DNA of 64,000 nucleotides, taken from Drechmeria coniospora. Its lineage: Eukaryota; Ascomycota; Sordariomycetes; Hypocreales; Ophiocordycipitaceae. Positions 9,920 to 22,910 of this stretch are shown one piece after another; positions within the stretch are counted from its first letter, which is position 1, and every line of letters begins with the position of its first letter. The DNA lies in the NCBI RefSeq assembly GCF_001625195.1, contig NC_054391.1, forward strand, positions 1,984,001-2,048,000, written 5' to 3'. A model generated the notes under the pieces. That model searched no databases. It was given only the letters and a program-made list of their open reading frames with translations, and was not told where the DNA came from. The position numbers and the translations under genes were made by a program.

Positions 9920-12900
9920 ATGTCGTCAAGCTCTGACGAGGGTGAGATTCGGGACGATGGACATGGGGCTTTGAAGGCATCTCACCAGACCTCTCAAACA
10001 GGAAATGGAGTTGACCGTCAAGGCAGACCGAGAGACCCGTCACCCAGCCACGACTATGCCTCCCGTGCCGGCGCTGCCGCGCACAGGCCTAGCCGCTCTC
10101 CCCGTGGCTTCAAAAGGTCTCGTGAAGACGGCGATTACTATGTCGGCGGACATGATCGCCACGACACGAGGCAACCTCGTTCTCGTCGCGACGACCGCCA
10201 ACGAAACGGCTATCATGGGCGAGACCGCGATCCGAGGTCCTACAGCCACTACGACGAGGCACCTCGCGACGAATATCGACGATCCCGCGTGTCGTACGAG
10301 GATCTGGACCGCCCATTAGCTCATGGATCGAGCTACGTTCCCAACGAAGGGGATCACTATCGCAACCGAGGTCGAGACCGTGGCCGAGCGAACGACCGTG
10401 GTCGACACCCGTATTACGATGGCGACCTGGAACGCCGAAGCCGTTCTCCAGACAAGCCCCGACGCGACAGCCGAACGAGCGGCGCGGCAGTACGGGATGG
10501 GTATGGAAGCAGACGATCGCGGCATGACGAGAACAGGGGTGCCGGCAAGGGTAGTTGTGTCGTTCCAAAGGAGCCTCCTCGTTCAGAGAAGAAGGAGGAT
10601 GTCTCTGTCAAGTCGGTCTTACCTAGCCTCTTGTTGCTAACCTCGATTAACATGTTGGCAGGGAGCCGCACAAGGAGCCGTCCCCCGAAGTGGACTACGA
10701 AGAAGCACCGCAGGTTGACGAGGACGCCGAAATTGAGCGCCGTCGAAAACGGCGTGAGGAGCTCCTGGCAAAGTCCAGCTCCGCGACACCGCTTCTCGTC
10801 CACGCCGTTAGCGCTGCCGCCGAGAAAGCTCGCGCCACTTCTCCTCGATCGATACAGCCTGAGCTTGCCGCGGCTTCCATCGAAGCTCGCACTCCCAAGA
10901 CATCGGGCTCCGGTACGTCGGGCGGCTCGCAGACCACGGCGGTGCTCTTTTTTCTAACGCCTTGCTAGGGTGGCAATCGCCGCGTTCGCCCGTATCGCGC
11001 GATGGAGCTTCACCCAATCTTCTTGATGACAAATTGCTCATGAACACACACGGCGTCACCGACACCACAGAGCAGGATGGTCCCTCTGCGGCAGATTATG
11101 ATCCCACCATCGACATGCAAGAGGACGAACGTCGAGATGAGATGAGACATGGCCAAGCAGTCGTCCACGGGGAGGCTCAACCCGCCGAGGGCCAGGTCGA
11201 GGAGGCTCAGGGGAGTCCCGGAGAGGCGTGCGATGAGGAGGATGAATTCGACATGTTTGCCGAGGACTTTGACGAGGACAAGTACGCCGCTCACCAAGCA
11301 AATGCCCAGGCACAGGGCCAGGGCCAGGGAGGAATCCTCGAAGGTGATGATGCCGACGGCTTTTACAAGATCCGCGTCGGCGAGCTTCTCAACGAGCGCT
11401 ACAAAGTCCAGTCGGTCCTCGGTCAGGGCATGTTTGCGCGTGTATCCCGGGCCGAGGACACGAGGAACAAGGCGATCGTTGCCATCAAGATCATCCGCAA
11501 TAACGCCGCCCTCCGCAAGGCGGCCCAGACGGAGGTGGCGATTCTGAAGAAGCTCAACGACAGCGACAGCTCGCGCAAGAAGCACATTGTCATGTTTGAG
11601 CATACTTTCGACCACCTCGGCCATTACTGCATGGTTTTCGAAGGCCTCGAGATGAACTTGCGTGAGGTGTTGAGGAAGTTTGGCAAGAACGTGGGCATCA
11701 GCCTGGAAGCGACGCGCCGGTTCGCGAGGCAGATCTTTGTGGCCCTGGACCACATGCGCAAGAACAGCATCATCCATGCCGACCTCAAGCCGGACAACAT
11801 CTTGGTATGGCCGAGGACCGGTGTGCCGACATTTCCGACGTGGTCATGCTGACGGTGGAACAGATTCACAAGAGCAAGCAGGAGGTCAAGATTTGCGATT
11901 TGGGGACGGCAATCGACCGAGACGACGCAGCCACGGCTCACTCCCAGATTACGCCCTACCTCATCAGCCGCTTCTACCGAGCGCCCGAAGTGATCCTCGG
12001 GATGGACTACGACTATGCGATCGACGTTTGGTCCATCGGCTGCACGCTCTTCGAGCTGTTCACCGGCAAGATATTGTTCCCGGGCGAGAACAACAACCAG
12101 ATGCTCCGGCTCATGATGGAGCTGCGCGGAAGGATGCACGCCAAGTACTACAAGCGCGGAAAGCTGTGGCCCCAGCATTTTGACGAGAGAGATAACTTTG
12201 TGAGCGTCACGCGCGACACCATCACCAACAAGGTAGGTCTTTTCGCCTTTGTCTTCTCGTGCACTCGTTTGTCGACATCGGCATCTCACCTCTTCCCTAT
12301 GCTCCCGTGTTTCTCGCTACGTTGGACGCTTGTCAGCCAAGGACGGCAAAACGGGCGTGGCTGGCGATGATGTGATGCGTGGGCTATTTGGCCTTGGCGC
12401 GTGGGGTACCAGCGTCAGAATTATCGTGAGACTATTGCCTGTGGCAGCTAGCTGATGCCGTCGGGCGGACTCTGCTGGACACGGATCAGCCGTGGGGTCG
12501 GGGGGGGGGCACTCCTTGGTCACTAATGCCTAGAGGGTGGCTGTCAGCCAATCTGTTGGTGTTTTTTGGCTGGAGAGGGTGGTGAGCGGCGAGTGCCGCT
12601 TTGGACGGCCAGCTCGGCCGGGTTGCTTTCTTTTCTTTTTCGATGGACACACAATGGCAATTGAGAGGCGCGACGGCTAACGACGGTTCGCTAGGACGTG
12701 ATGAAGACGATGGTGATCAAGCCGACGCGCAACTTGGGTCTCCTCCTCGAGAAGGCGGCGGTGAACATGACGCTCGAAGACAAGCAGGAGGTGGACCGGC
12801 TCCGCGACTTGCTGGAGAGCTGCCTCGTGGTACACCCCGAGAGGCGGATTACGCCCGCTGAGGCATTGAAACATGGGTTTTTCCACAGCTCCCACAAGAC

Positions 12901-12922
12901 GAGCTCGCAGCAACCACGCTAG
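9920..12922 (+). CDS. prp4: Spliceosomal Ser/Thr (dual-specificity) kinase Prp4
   Basis: Nuclear CMGC kinase required for activation of the pre-mRNA spliceosome (family knowledge). Five exons: 9920-10611, 10662-10912, 10969-11804, 11864-12232, 12695-12922, giving 791 residues with all phases consistent. Residues 1-230 are Arg/Ser/Asp-rich with SR-like and RD/DR dipeptides. A conserved EIERRRKRREELLAKSS block follows near residues 250-270, then an acidic region containing EDEFDMFAEDFDEDKY. The kinase domain starts near residue 459: GQGMFAR glycine loop, Lys488 in VAIKIIR, catalytic HADLKPDN (Asp586, HAD in place of HRD as in Prp4 kinases), CDLGTA (Asp605) in place of DFG, and FYRAPEVILG. The C-terminus HPERRITPAEALKHGFF closes subdomain XI. 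Introns are 50, 56, 59 and an unusual 462 nt. The ATG at 9920 is the first in frame, in ACCATG context. Confidence 0.93.
12233..12694 (+). other. Oversized (462-nt) last intron of prp4
   Basis: Donor GTAGGT at 12233, branch GCTAACG near 12676, acceptor GCTAG ending at 12694. Exon 4 ends DTITNK and exon 5 begins DVMKTMVIKPTR, contiguous in the kinase fold. It is far longer than the other introns in this window and contains a run of G near 12498-12508. Confidence 0.75.
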
Positions 12923-15215
12923 GTTACGTGGGGCAAGACGAAGTGAGCTGGTGATGTGTAGGAAGGCGAAGAGGTGCAGGCTGAGGGTTGCGGGCGGCGG
13001 GCTACAGGTACGCATCACCATGATCGATTCTCAGCTCGCATTGTGCCGTTTCGAGAGTCGGACGGTGTTGAAGGTGTACTCATGCTCGTGCGTACCGCGG
13101 CCGTGGCACTCGGTCACAGGTCCGGTCAGGCGACGGACGGCGTCGTTGCACCGATGTGGATGATCCATGTTTGAGCACAAGTAGGCCTACGTGAGCCGGA
13201 GATGTTGCCTCGGGCGAGAAGCTCAGGCTTGGTAGAGCATGGGTGCCCTGGACGTCGGACAAGCCAAGAGTATCATAGGATAGATATTCGCTGTCCGATG
13301 AAAGATGGGTGCATAGAGAGATGTCTCGGTGTGTGCGTGTGTGTGCTTTTTCGCCGATGCTGATGCCGTGTCACGACGCCAGGCCGTCCGTTGTTGTCAT
13401 GCTGCTGACGAGTAGGTGCATCATTCCCGAGCCGAGAATCTGTGCATTCGCCAGCAGGAGCAAATGGGGCAGTGAAAAACCGGAGGCTGCGGGTACGACA
13501 AAGCACGACCTGGAACCAAACTGATCGTGTGATCACCACGTACCCTGTCTGTCGCCAGGGGCACAGGCAGACGAGGACGAGACAAACGATGGCGATGTTG
13601 CTCCTGAGGGTGCTTGGCAGCGTGGTTTCCGAGTATTGGTTTACTTTTTTCTCACTTCTACACACCACCGCGAGCGCGAACGCATCGGACATACAGAAGT
13701 ACTACGAGAAACCGACGGCAAGGTGTTGTTGCGCGAGGGCAGAGGCAGCAGCTGTGGTTGAGAACCTCAGCCAGAGAGGAGGTGATGGTGGTGATGGTGG
13801 GAGGGGGCGCTCGATGGGATCCTGCAGGATTCGTGGCAGTGCTGGACTAAGCAAGTCTTGGAAGGATATGCTTGGAGATGAGAGAATGAGTACGATAGAC
13901 CAAAACGGATGAAGCTGAGCCACGGGGTCCATGTGTGTTTGAATTGCTTTGCAGGTGAGATGTGATGCGGAGCGTCAGGTGATGGGGACGACCTACCCTG
14001 TAGCGCAGATGGCTCAAAAAGTTCGTCGACGACTTTCCTCTGATCAGCCAGCCAGGTCGAGAGTCGAGGGGCAGCCGTTACAAAGAATTTGTCCACAACG
14101 ACGGATAGAAGGCTTACTTACTTTGGTGGCGATTCAATAGTCGGCAACAGAAGCACTGGCGGAGCCTGGACGGAAATGCTGATCCGAGGAAGATGGTGAG
14201 GTTGGCGAGAAAAGCCAAACGCGCGGACATCCTCCTCGTTGCGGAGAAGGGTGCGAACATCGAACCGGGGGTGCGAGGCGTCCAGGCCAGTCAAAAAACA
14301 AAAAAAAGCCGTTTTTGCTTCCTTGACGAAACGGAAGAAGGAAGGAAAGGGGGCGGAAGGCTGGCTGAAGTGACTGGTCCAGGGCCCCAACGTTCGTTCA
14401 GCCACCGATGCGTAGGCAGGTATGTGCCGGGCCTACCTCCACCTCCATCACTGCTGGTAGAGTCATAGATACGTTCATGGTGCTGTTGGGGAAAGGAATA
14501 GATGACCAGGTTGTTCGTTGGTACGCGGCCACCGAGTGAGGGAGGAGAGGGTGCCAGGTCCATGCACGGGGACAAGAAGGTGTAGATGACTGCACGAGTA
14601 CTTGTAAGTGAGTATAAAGGTGAGGCTGGCGAGCGAGCCAAATCGGACGTGCTTCTGGCCCGCAGCACCCGGCGGCCACGTTCAGCCGCAGACGCACGGA
14701 AGCTCACGCACGTCCACGGCACGTTCGCTCGCACAATCAGGCTCGGGGGTGTTTGTAACTGAGTCTTGGACTGAAGTAAAGCCCGTATAATCACGTGCGA
14801 GTCGTGGTTGCAGCGTCAGCTCTACGAGTTACGAGTGGGGACGATCTGCATACATACTTATTGTCAAACGTACTAACATAATGAAACTGCTTCGCTAGAT
14901 CATATCCTTTGCGCCTGTGCCGTACGCATAACTAAGCACTTCTGAATGTGGGCTTTGTATGCTTAATAACCGAGCGGGTACAACATGTTGGGCAGGGGGT
15001 GCGACAATACTATGGGCTAATACTAACTGCGTACTCAATGACTCGATGGACCAGTCGGTCCAAAGGCAACGGTTACTCGCACAGCACACTTGAAATAAAA
15101 CCATACAGTATTGCAGTGTATGCAGCGCCTGAAAATTACATACAAGTTCGAGTCAAAAGTTGAGAAATTTGCGACTGGCTCATTCCACAAACCCATTGAT
15201 ATATAGCAGTAGCAG
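12923..15215. other. Gene-free spacer after prp4
   Basis: About 2.3 kb with no ORF that looks protein-like on either strand. The left part should include the prp4 3' UTR. It holds short A-runs near 14297-14308 and several CT/AG-rich tracts. No repeat family or RNA gene was recognised. Confidence 0.4.
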
Positions 15216-15223
15216 TATATAAG
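15216..15223 (+). promoter_or_regulatory. TATA box of the secreted-protein gene (putative)
   Basis: TATATAAG, 155 bp upstream of the start codon at 15371. A good match to a core TATA element at a plausible distance for a fungal promoter. Confidence 0.45.
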
Positions 15224-15370
15224 TATGTATATCTAAACAGATCCCTATATGAGTCCTTGAATGTATCCAATGTTACTCGGAACTTCTCATCCAAAACCAC
15301 ATTTGCCCTACTTGCACTCTCCTTCAATCTTCACCTATTAGCCATTCTTGTTCAACCATCAAATTCCAGC

Positions 15371-16018
15371 ATGAAGTTTATCAGCGCCATCTTTTTCGCC
15401 ACCGTTGCCTCGGCTCTCGTTCTTCGTCGGCCGCAGACTCCCGTTAACTCTATGATCAACATCCAAGATGCGGTAGTACTCGTCAACTCGCAACTCAGGA
15501 TTGCAGAACAGATTGGGAAGGACAGCTACCCCGCCGTTCTCAACGAATGCCTTGCGAACGTTGACCAGACCATCAAGAACACTACCAGTTATCTTGGTAC
15601 AATGACCGGGCTTTCCAAATCGGAGGAAAACGCCGTTTTCCCGTGGATCACACGCTTGGGTTTTTTTGGTCGCCATTTGTGCGAGGCTTTGAATGAACGA
15701 ATACTAGCCATCTACAAGAGTGACTGTTGCAATTCCGTACAACTTCATCTCGGCACTATTCGAGATGACTTCATGGGTCTCGGTCAAGTCCTATCCGATA
15801 AGGTATCCAAGGATCAGAGGCCTCGTGTCGAAGCCTATACTAGGGAGGTTGCCGAAATCCTGCAAATCCATATGGCGGGGTTCGCACCAGATACATGCAA
15901 GGCTTCGGCTATGCAAGTAGTTACCCCAACGCCCGTTACCCATGATTCCGACATGGCTTCCCATTCGTTCGGGGCTTGGGTCGATGGTACACCTGTGCCA
16001 TTGGATTTCTTTCCTTAG
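15371..16018 (+). CDS. Small secreted protein, family not recognised
   Basis: Single exon, 215 residues. MKFISAIFFATVASALVL is a clear signal peptide (positive n-region, hydrophobic core, small residues before the cleavage site), followed by RR, which could be a dibasic processing site. The mature part is mostly amphipathic helix with five cysteines (in NECLAN, HLCEAL, SDCCNS, DTCKAS), an NTTS glycosylation sequon and an unstructured Thr/Pro tail. The layout (about 200 residues, helical, secreted) recalls HsbA-like or other small fungal cell-wall or effector proteins, but no motif proves this. The open frame extends 38 codons upstream (to 15257); the start at 15371 was chosen because it begins exactly at the signal peptide, with a TATA box 155 bp upstream. 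It stands alone at the edge of a long gene desert. Confidence 0.75.
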   Translation: MKFISAIFFATVASALVLRRPQTPVNSMINIQDAVVLVNSQLRIAEQIGKDSYPAVLNECLANVDQTIKNTTSYLGTMTGLSKSEENAVFPWITRLGFFGRHLCEALNERILAIYKSDCCNSVQLHLGTIRDDFMGLGQVLSDKVSKDQRPRVEAYTREVAEILQIHMAGFAPDTCKASAMQVVTPTPVTHDSDMASHSFGAWVDGTPVPLDFFP

Positions 16019-18104
16019 CTGAATACACGCAACATGCGCAGTGCGCCAAAGATTGGCCCCCCACAGCCATACCTGTCCGGCACGGGGTCGGCTCGGGTAG
16101 GTCGGAACGGACGCTTGACGTTCAGCGTACTGTGACCTTTCCAAGTGTTCCCTAGACGTGGAGGAAGTAGGGGGGGGGGCAGTGGAGAGGCGGAGGAAGT
16201 AGCAGAGGAGAGGAGGCCGCATAGGGGAAGATGGGAAAAGCAAGATGGGACAGCATGATGCATTCAGACCTTGATGCAGTCCCAACGGCTGGCGACAGGC
16301 TGAACCCATCGGGCGGGGCCAGGGGCACAGTTGGACCTGCCAAGCCGGGAGTCTATTTTTGCCTGGCTTCTTGACCAGGCTCGATGCGTCATGGATCAGT
16401 GCTCAGCGAAAGCATACTTGTACAGCGTTCGTTCCTTGGGCACATACGTGCCGTTGCGAACAGGGACTTCCTTTGCAAGAACGATGGATACGGGCGATGC
16501 CCAGATGAGCGAGGAGGGCCCAGAATGCCCGACGGCAGCAGAGTGAACGGGCCATTGGCCATTTGCCTGCCGCTCAGTCTCGGTTTCCAGACAGTCGATG
16601 GACCTTGTGCCCTCCCTGGGATGAGCAGGAGGCCGGGCGGGAGCCAGGCAAGCAAGCAGGCCACCTACGTCTTGTCGGGGGTCGCACGTGTTCGCCTCGA
16701 CTGTCGCAGTTTGATCGACACCGACTTGCTCGCAAGCACGTCCTGCCGCCACGATCGCCGTACCGGACCGTACACGCACTAGGCACTACGCTACGTGTAC
16801 GTGTTGGAGCACGGTCTACGAGAAACCGGGCGAGGGCGGGGAAAGGCCATTGTGGGGGGCGGTGAAACAAGTGACGGCTGGCGCATGATGGAGGATGATG
16901 GGATGGTCGATGGATGCTGGATGATGCATGAATGCCATTGTCCCTGTTTCCTGCTTCGGCACCACACGCCGACGGCGCATGGATGACATGGCATAGCACG
17001 ACACGTGTTGCCTGCATCCGATGTGAAGACTTGCTACTCTGGCATGCACGTTCCGAGACGAAGCAGCAAGCAGCCATTTGACAGCGCCCAACGGTCCCCT
17101 TGCCTCGTCGGCGCAGCGTGCATGTACGAGTTGGGGGTGGAAGACGCCGACGGACAAGACGATGCACCGCCGACGGCCACCTTCCAGCCGTCTGCTAACG
17201 GCTCCAGACGACAGGAGCACCCACTCAGGCCGCCAGCACAGTTGGTCCGACTACCGTCGAGCCGCCGCGGCGGCATCTGTTTCATCGCGGCCCGGGGCAC
17301 CGACGGGGGCACGGCGCAGGCAAGAAAAAAAGGAGGCTTCGACGACGGGGACGTTCTGCATCATCCGTTTCGCGCCGTTGGGGGTGTACGTGGATGGGGC
17401 ACATTGCGAGATGGGAGGCCCGGAATGGAATGGCCGGCGGCGAATGCAAGGGAGGCGACGACACTGGAGGCGGGGGAGGGGGCGGGCTGCTTGCGTCTTG
17501 ATTGCATCATGCACATGATCGAAACCACACGTCCCGTACTCTGACAGTCCCGGACGTAGCGCTTCAGACTCGAGACGGGCTGGCCGTGTCGGCGATGAAC
17601 TAAACCAGTAGGCGATGGATAGCGACCACATGCCATCGACGCACCCCCTCCTACCCCCATCGCACCCATTGCTAGCTAGCTGGCCGGCCAAGCGTCCTCG
17701 CCAGGGGGCTGAGGTGTTGATGTCATGCCATGTCGATCATGGTCCTCGCGATACGACAACCATCGGCGCGCGCTTGGGTCAAGAATGGGATGCAGGGAGG
17801 GAGGGGGGGAAGGGGACTCGGCCGAGGTCGATCAAAGGTCATCGGCGGCCGAGAGCGACGCGACCCGGGTAGGGTCTTGTCGACTCGACGAAGGAACACG
17901 GCATAGGCATCCGTATACGAGCGAAGGAACAAAAAACGAGCAAACGAACGAATAAGTGAATGGATCAAGGCACAAGCACTCGCCACGGCTACGGGGAAGG
18001 CGCGGCACAAACCGGGGCCGGGGGCGAGTCCAGTCACCGGTGGGTGGAGCTGGCCGACCGGGCCGGAGCAAGCGCCGGCCGAGTTGGAGCCGAGAGCATG
18101 TACC
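16019..18104. other. Gene-desert segment, GC-rich
   Basis: GC-rich DNA with many overlapping open frames on both strands, none with recognisable motifs or a coding-like residue composition. It contains a G-run near 16170-16178. No gene is supported. Confidence 0.4.
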
Positions 18105-19740
18105 GCGTACACGTGCGCCCAGGTACTTACTACTGTACTGTAAGTACTGTACAGTACCAGCACTGCAGCTAATACCTGGACTCCGTACTTGTATTATTAC
18201 TGGCTGCACAGGTAGGGGGTACATGTACTGCTGCAGGCACTGGCAACTGCCCATGGAGCATGAGGAATACTCCGTACTCCGTACTTGCTGTAAGTATACT
18301 TGCCGTGTACTTGCTTACACGCACTCACTGCCCACGCAAAGTCCACGGTACGCACCCCTACCCGATGCGTGCTGCATGCACCGCACATGTGCAGGGCCTG
18401 CTGTCGTGGTAGTGCCTTGGTCTCGGTGTACAAGCAAACAGCATTGCCGGCACGAGCAACGACGAGGGTGCCATGGCCATGTTCCGTCGCAAGAGACGAG
18501 AGCCGGTGTTTCATGATTTCCTCGTCGACCAGCATCCGCCCTGCACAGGGGAACGGGGCGATGCTGTGGTGACGATGCTCGCCAACCACCGCAACGATCG
18601 ACCGACGGCGTCGCACGGCATCGCACAAGCAGCCCGGCCGAACGAGCCTGGGACAGCGTGGCGATGCAGTGGAGCGCAGCGCAGGTCGAAACAAAGGTGG
18701 GCGAGGGACAGCAGGCGGAATGCGAGGCGTAGGAGCAACAAGCGCATGCGTTGCCGACGCCGACGAGCGCACGCCGCACGTACAAGTTCTATAGGTGAAA
18801 GCAGCACGTGGAGGATGCGGAATATGAATATTCAACGTCTGGCCGTACTCGCAGCCACCACCAAGTACAGTATGGGTTCTGAAGCAAGTACTTGGGCGTA
18901 CGTGCGTCGATGACTGCGTCCGTACCTGAGTTGCTGTGCTGTAGCATGCATATGCCTTGTGCATGGAAGTGCAAGCAAGTATACGGAGTGCAGTGCCCGG
19001 TACCGCAGCCAAGTGCACCTGGCACTAAGTACAGTAAGTACTTACTGTACCGTACGTACACGTACTCCGGATGCACCACCCTCGAAGTCGAAGAATGATA
19101 CCGGCGAGGGAGCACTTACAACCAAGTACACCTACTCCGCACATGTACTGTATTCCATGCAAGTGATTATCGATGTATTTCCTGCACGATGACGCCTACG
19201 AGTGCATGCTGTGCCCCTACGAGCACGAGGATGAGCTCGAGTAAGTGTGCAGATGTACGGGGCAATGGACTCGGCAATAATAGCACCCAAGGCATTGCTC
19301 CAACTCGCCGTCGAAACGTGGCGAAGAAAAAACCGCAGGTCGCAGACAAGGGAGGGTTTGACGCCATGCCAATACGAGCATGCGTTACTTAGGTGTACAC
19401 CCACTGTAGCAGTAGTGGTAATAGTAGGTTGTACTTGCTTAGTTGTACGGCTAGGCGTACAAGTGGTACAAGCAGGCATCCATTGCATCCACAACCTGCC
19501 ATGCTTGCTTGCGTCACATATTACTTGGTCGTAAGTACTTGCATGTACAGTACGGAGCAAGTCCACCTACTTGTACAGCACTGTACACTTCCAGAAGGTA
19601 ATTATTAATGAAGGTATTATTACTTGTTCTCTACGGAGTACTGTACAGTAAGTACTCCGTACAGTACATGCACTCCGTACTCCGTATCGCTGGCGGACTC
19701 TGTAAGTACTTACTCCGTACTTGGAGTATTAATTACGGGT
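18105..19740. repeat. GTAC-word islands 3-5
   Basis: Three dense patches (about 18105-18310, 18840-19160, 19510-19740) rich in GTACTGTAC, AAGTACTTACTGTAC, GTACTCCGTAC and TACGGAGTAC words. They are separated by GC-rich DNA without the words. No gene was found here. Confidence 0.6.
19632..19661. repeat. Inverted repeat built from TACGGAGTAC
   Basis: A perfect 10-bp stem, TACGGAGTAC at 19632-19641 and its complement GTACTCCGTA at 19652-19661, flanks a 10-nt loop that itself contains the palindrome TGTACA. It would form a hairpin or cruciform. It is the clearest paired copy of the window's dispersed word. Confidence 0.7.
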
Positions 19741-20739
19741 CCTGGGCCGAATAGATAAGAGTTCCCCACAGCGAAAAATAAAAAGGAGGGCAAGTACATG
19801 CACCTACGTGTCCGTTCTTGTACTTTGTTACGTACGTGCTCGTCCCGCACGAACAGGTACTTGCACGAGACCCGTCGGTAGTGGTACGAGCAGATAAAGA
19901 TAGACCCTGAATGGCCAGCCCCATCGAACGTCTGCAGAAGTTTCCAGCGGCGGAGCCTGTGGGTAATGCGTGCTGGAATGACGTTGAACCCGCTGGAACA
20001 GCTCATCCTGGCCCCAGCAATCCAAGGTCCAACCGTCTCCGCGGAGGGCCGATGACACCCTGGCGGAGGCGACGACCAATGGCGCGCTTGCGCACGAGTC
20101 GACTTGATCGTGCCAGGGCCTGTCAAGGATGAGCGGGTGCTATACGGAGTAGTGCCACGAGAACATAACACAAGTACAGCTATATGTATTCATCGTATAG
20201 TTGTACTGGACTTGCGAGTGCTACCTGAGCAATCGTGCAGCATTCTGTTCGGCAAGTGCTTGCGCCGTACAGGTGCGGGTAAAAGGGGTTCTGTAATTCC
20301 AAGCAAGCATGGTATTATTGCAGCGTCGCACAGGCTAGACCAAAGTGGATGGTTACCTCGCTCTCTCACGTGGGTTAACCATAATTGTATGTAATATTTA
20401 CCTAGCCGTATGTAATATCCTACAGACATCATCGCACACGTGCCTGAAGACGTACGAGTCGTCGTTTGAATGTGTAACTGATACTCCGTAGCGACGTACG
20501 ATGTAGATAAGTGGTGCAATCTGCCGTGCTATAGTTGATGTGCCGAGGACGGGACCCTCGTTCATGCGCAGTCCATGCAACTGCGGCACGGGTTTCAGCT
20601 GCTCCTGCGTGTGCTTCTTGAGGTACAAGAGCGACAATTCTAGTTGTCGTATTTCGCAGTAGGATGCGCGGTCGTCCATGTCCCAAGCCGGTTGCGGGTA
20701 TTGCTCGGAGCAGGTGTCATTTCGGCTGCATGGCGCGCT

Positions 20740-22100
20740 GTACTGCAAGCACTTACTGTACATGTACTGTACTGTACGTAGCTGGTGGGCATTGACCTCG
20801 TATGGATCAGTACGCCGATTATAGGCGTGCGGGTGCGAAGGTGTATACGTACTAGGGGCCTAGGCATGTACTTACTGTACGCCTACTGTACTGTACTTGA
20901 GTACACCAACGTGCCTGGGCTTGTGCAACCAAACACTACAGTACATGTACTTGGTACTCTGCCTGTACACCGTACTCCGTACAGTACGCAGAGTTCCACT
21001 GCACTTGCACTGCAAGTACTGTCCTTACAATTACGGTACAACATTTGTACGGCACTTGGGGCGTACACTTCCAGCGCACCCAAGTACTGTACTAGGTATG
21101 CACAAGCACTCCGTGCAGACTATGGAGCATTGCTTGGAACGGCAGCCTGTGGCAATCCACACATGCCAATGTTCAAGTACCGATACGAATTAAACTGGAA
21201 CAAGTGCAAGTACGGAGCACAAGTGCTGTTATACGGATACGGACATTGAGTATTATTAATAACATTACAAATGAACACCTGCATACTTGCGTTCTATAGG
21301 AGTACAACTACAGCACGTATGTGTACCGTAAGTGTGCCGTACAGCTAGCTACCTTAGGTCGGTATTGCAGACGTACATGTACATGTGCATGTACGCCTAC
21401 CACCACAGCACTGCGCGGCAAGTAATGCAATACCAGTAATTACTGTACGTACTGTACATGCAATGCAAGTGCACCTGGGTGCGGTGGGACAGGCATTTGA
21501 GAGCAGGCCTCTGCGTTCCACAAGACCGCATGACCGTCGCCCAATACCAGCAGCCAGCAAATACCAGCGCTGGTATTGCCGCACTCCATTCGCAGTGGTC
21601 ACTCAGACAGTTCTGTATTGCACAGTATACGAGGCCAAGCATGACGAGTACGGAGTAGTTCAAGGTCGAATGGCCGCCGCGAACAGCCACCAGCCGACAG
21701 CCGGCGCCGGCGGACCACGGTGCATGCTCGGTCTCGCCCCCAGGGGTACTCGTCGATTGTCTGCAAATTTCCTCAAGGTGCCGAACGGAGTTTTCCGCGG
21801 CCGTGGCTCGCACCAACTGATACAAACCATGTACGGTAAGTACTTACTGTACTGTACTTGCTCATATGGGTACATAGAGGTCCCGCATAATTGCCGTACG
21901 CCGTCATGTCTGCACACCTATGTGTACTTGGTACTGTGCAGTACTGTTCTTAAGTAGTGCACAGTACTCCTCATACACCTACACCTATTACTTGGCACAC
22001 TTACTTACATGTACTTGCAGTTGTTCTTAAGTAATTACTGCAATACTGTACACCTATCATGAGCCCTGACAACCATTACTTGCCGTATCACTCCGTACGC
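20740..22100. repeat. GTAC-word islands 6-7
   Basis: Nearly continuous GTAC-core words from 20740 to 21380 and again from 21830 to 22100, for example CTTACTGTACATGTACTGTACTGTACG near 20752 (a longer composite of the same units) and CCGTACTCCGTACAGTACG near 20970. No protein-like frame. Confidence 0.55.
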
Positions 22101-22747
22101 CGTACCTAACCAAGTAGCTTTGCCGAATTCGCACCCGGTATCCGGACGTGAGGCGCTCAACACCGTGGCGGAGTCCTGGAACGAAACGCCCCTGGCTGGC
22201 CATCCGCACGTGATGCCGCCAAACATACCAACGACCAACGGCATTGTACTTATGGAGGTATTCTCCTGCTCTCGGTAGCGCGCCCCTGGCCGACATTAAA
22301 CGCAAGCTCCAGGTACAATCCAGTTCCTGCCCGTGGGGTAATGCCAGCCTGCGCATGCGATACCCTCGGCGCGGCGGTGGTGTGCAGTCATCCGCAAGTA
22401 CATGTACGTGCGCCTGCATGCACTTGGGTAGAGTCCGGCATGTATAGGTACTTTGCACAACAAACAGCACTCAAGTTCTTGCACACCCAAGCACGGATGC
22501 GGATGCTGAGAGTGCCGTCGTGAGGCATCGGCGCATGTACTCGTTGCATCATCGTATCGCGCTCCGCATACGGCCATCCCTTGGAGCGGCGGCCAACGGC
22601 ACGAAACGCCGGCCTCACCCTGACTTGGACCTCGAAACGGCCCATCTCGGAGCCGGTTCGGGTTCGACGTGCGGCGGAGGTTCCCAGGAATCGCATGGTC
22701 GCGCCAGCCAAGCAATCGACGCCGTGTCGCCGATGGCTGGCTTGTTG

Positions 22748-22753
<6 letters not shown>

Positions 22754-22781
<28 letters not shown>

Positions 22782-22782
22782 T
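22754..22782. repeat. (TGGC)n microsatellite
   Basis: About seven copies of the tetramer TGGC/GGCT in tandem; no gene context. Confidence 0.85.
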
Positions 22783-22910
22783 CGCCGTACCGACTTGCAC
22801 GGTGCTAGCACCCATACGGCATACTGATGTACACACGTACCGCACTTGCGCAGTGTGCTACGTGCCGTGAGTACTTATCCGTAATAACTTGCAAGTACTC
22901 AAGTACTTAC

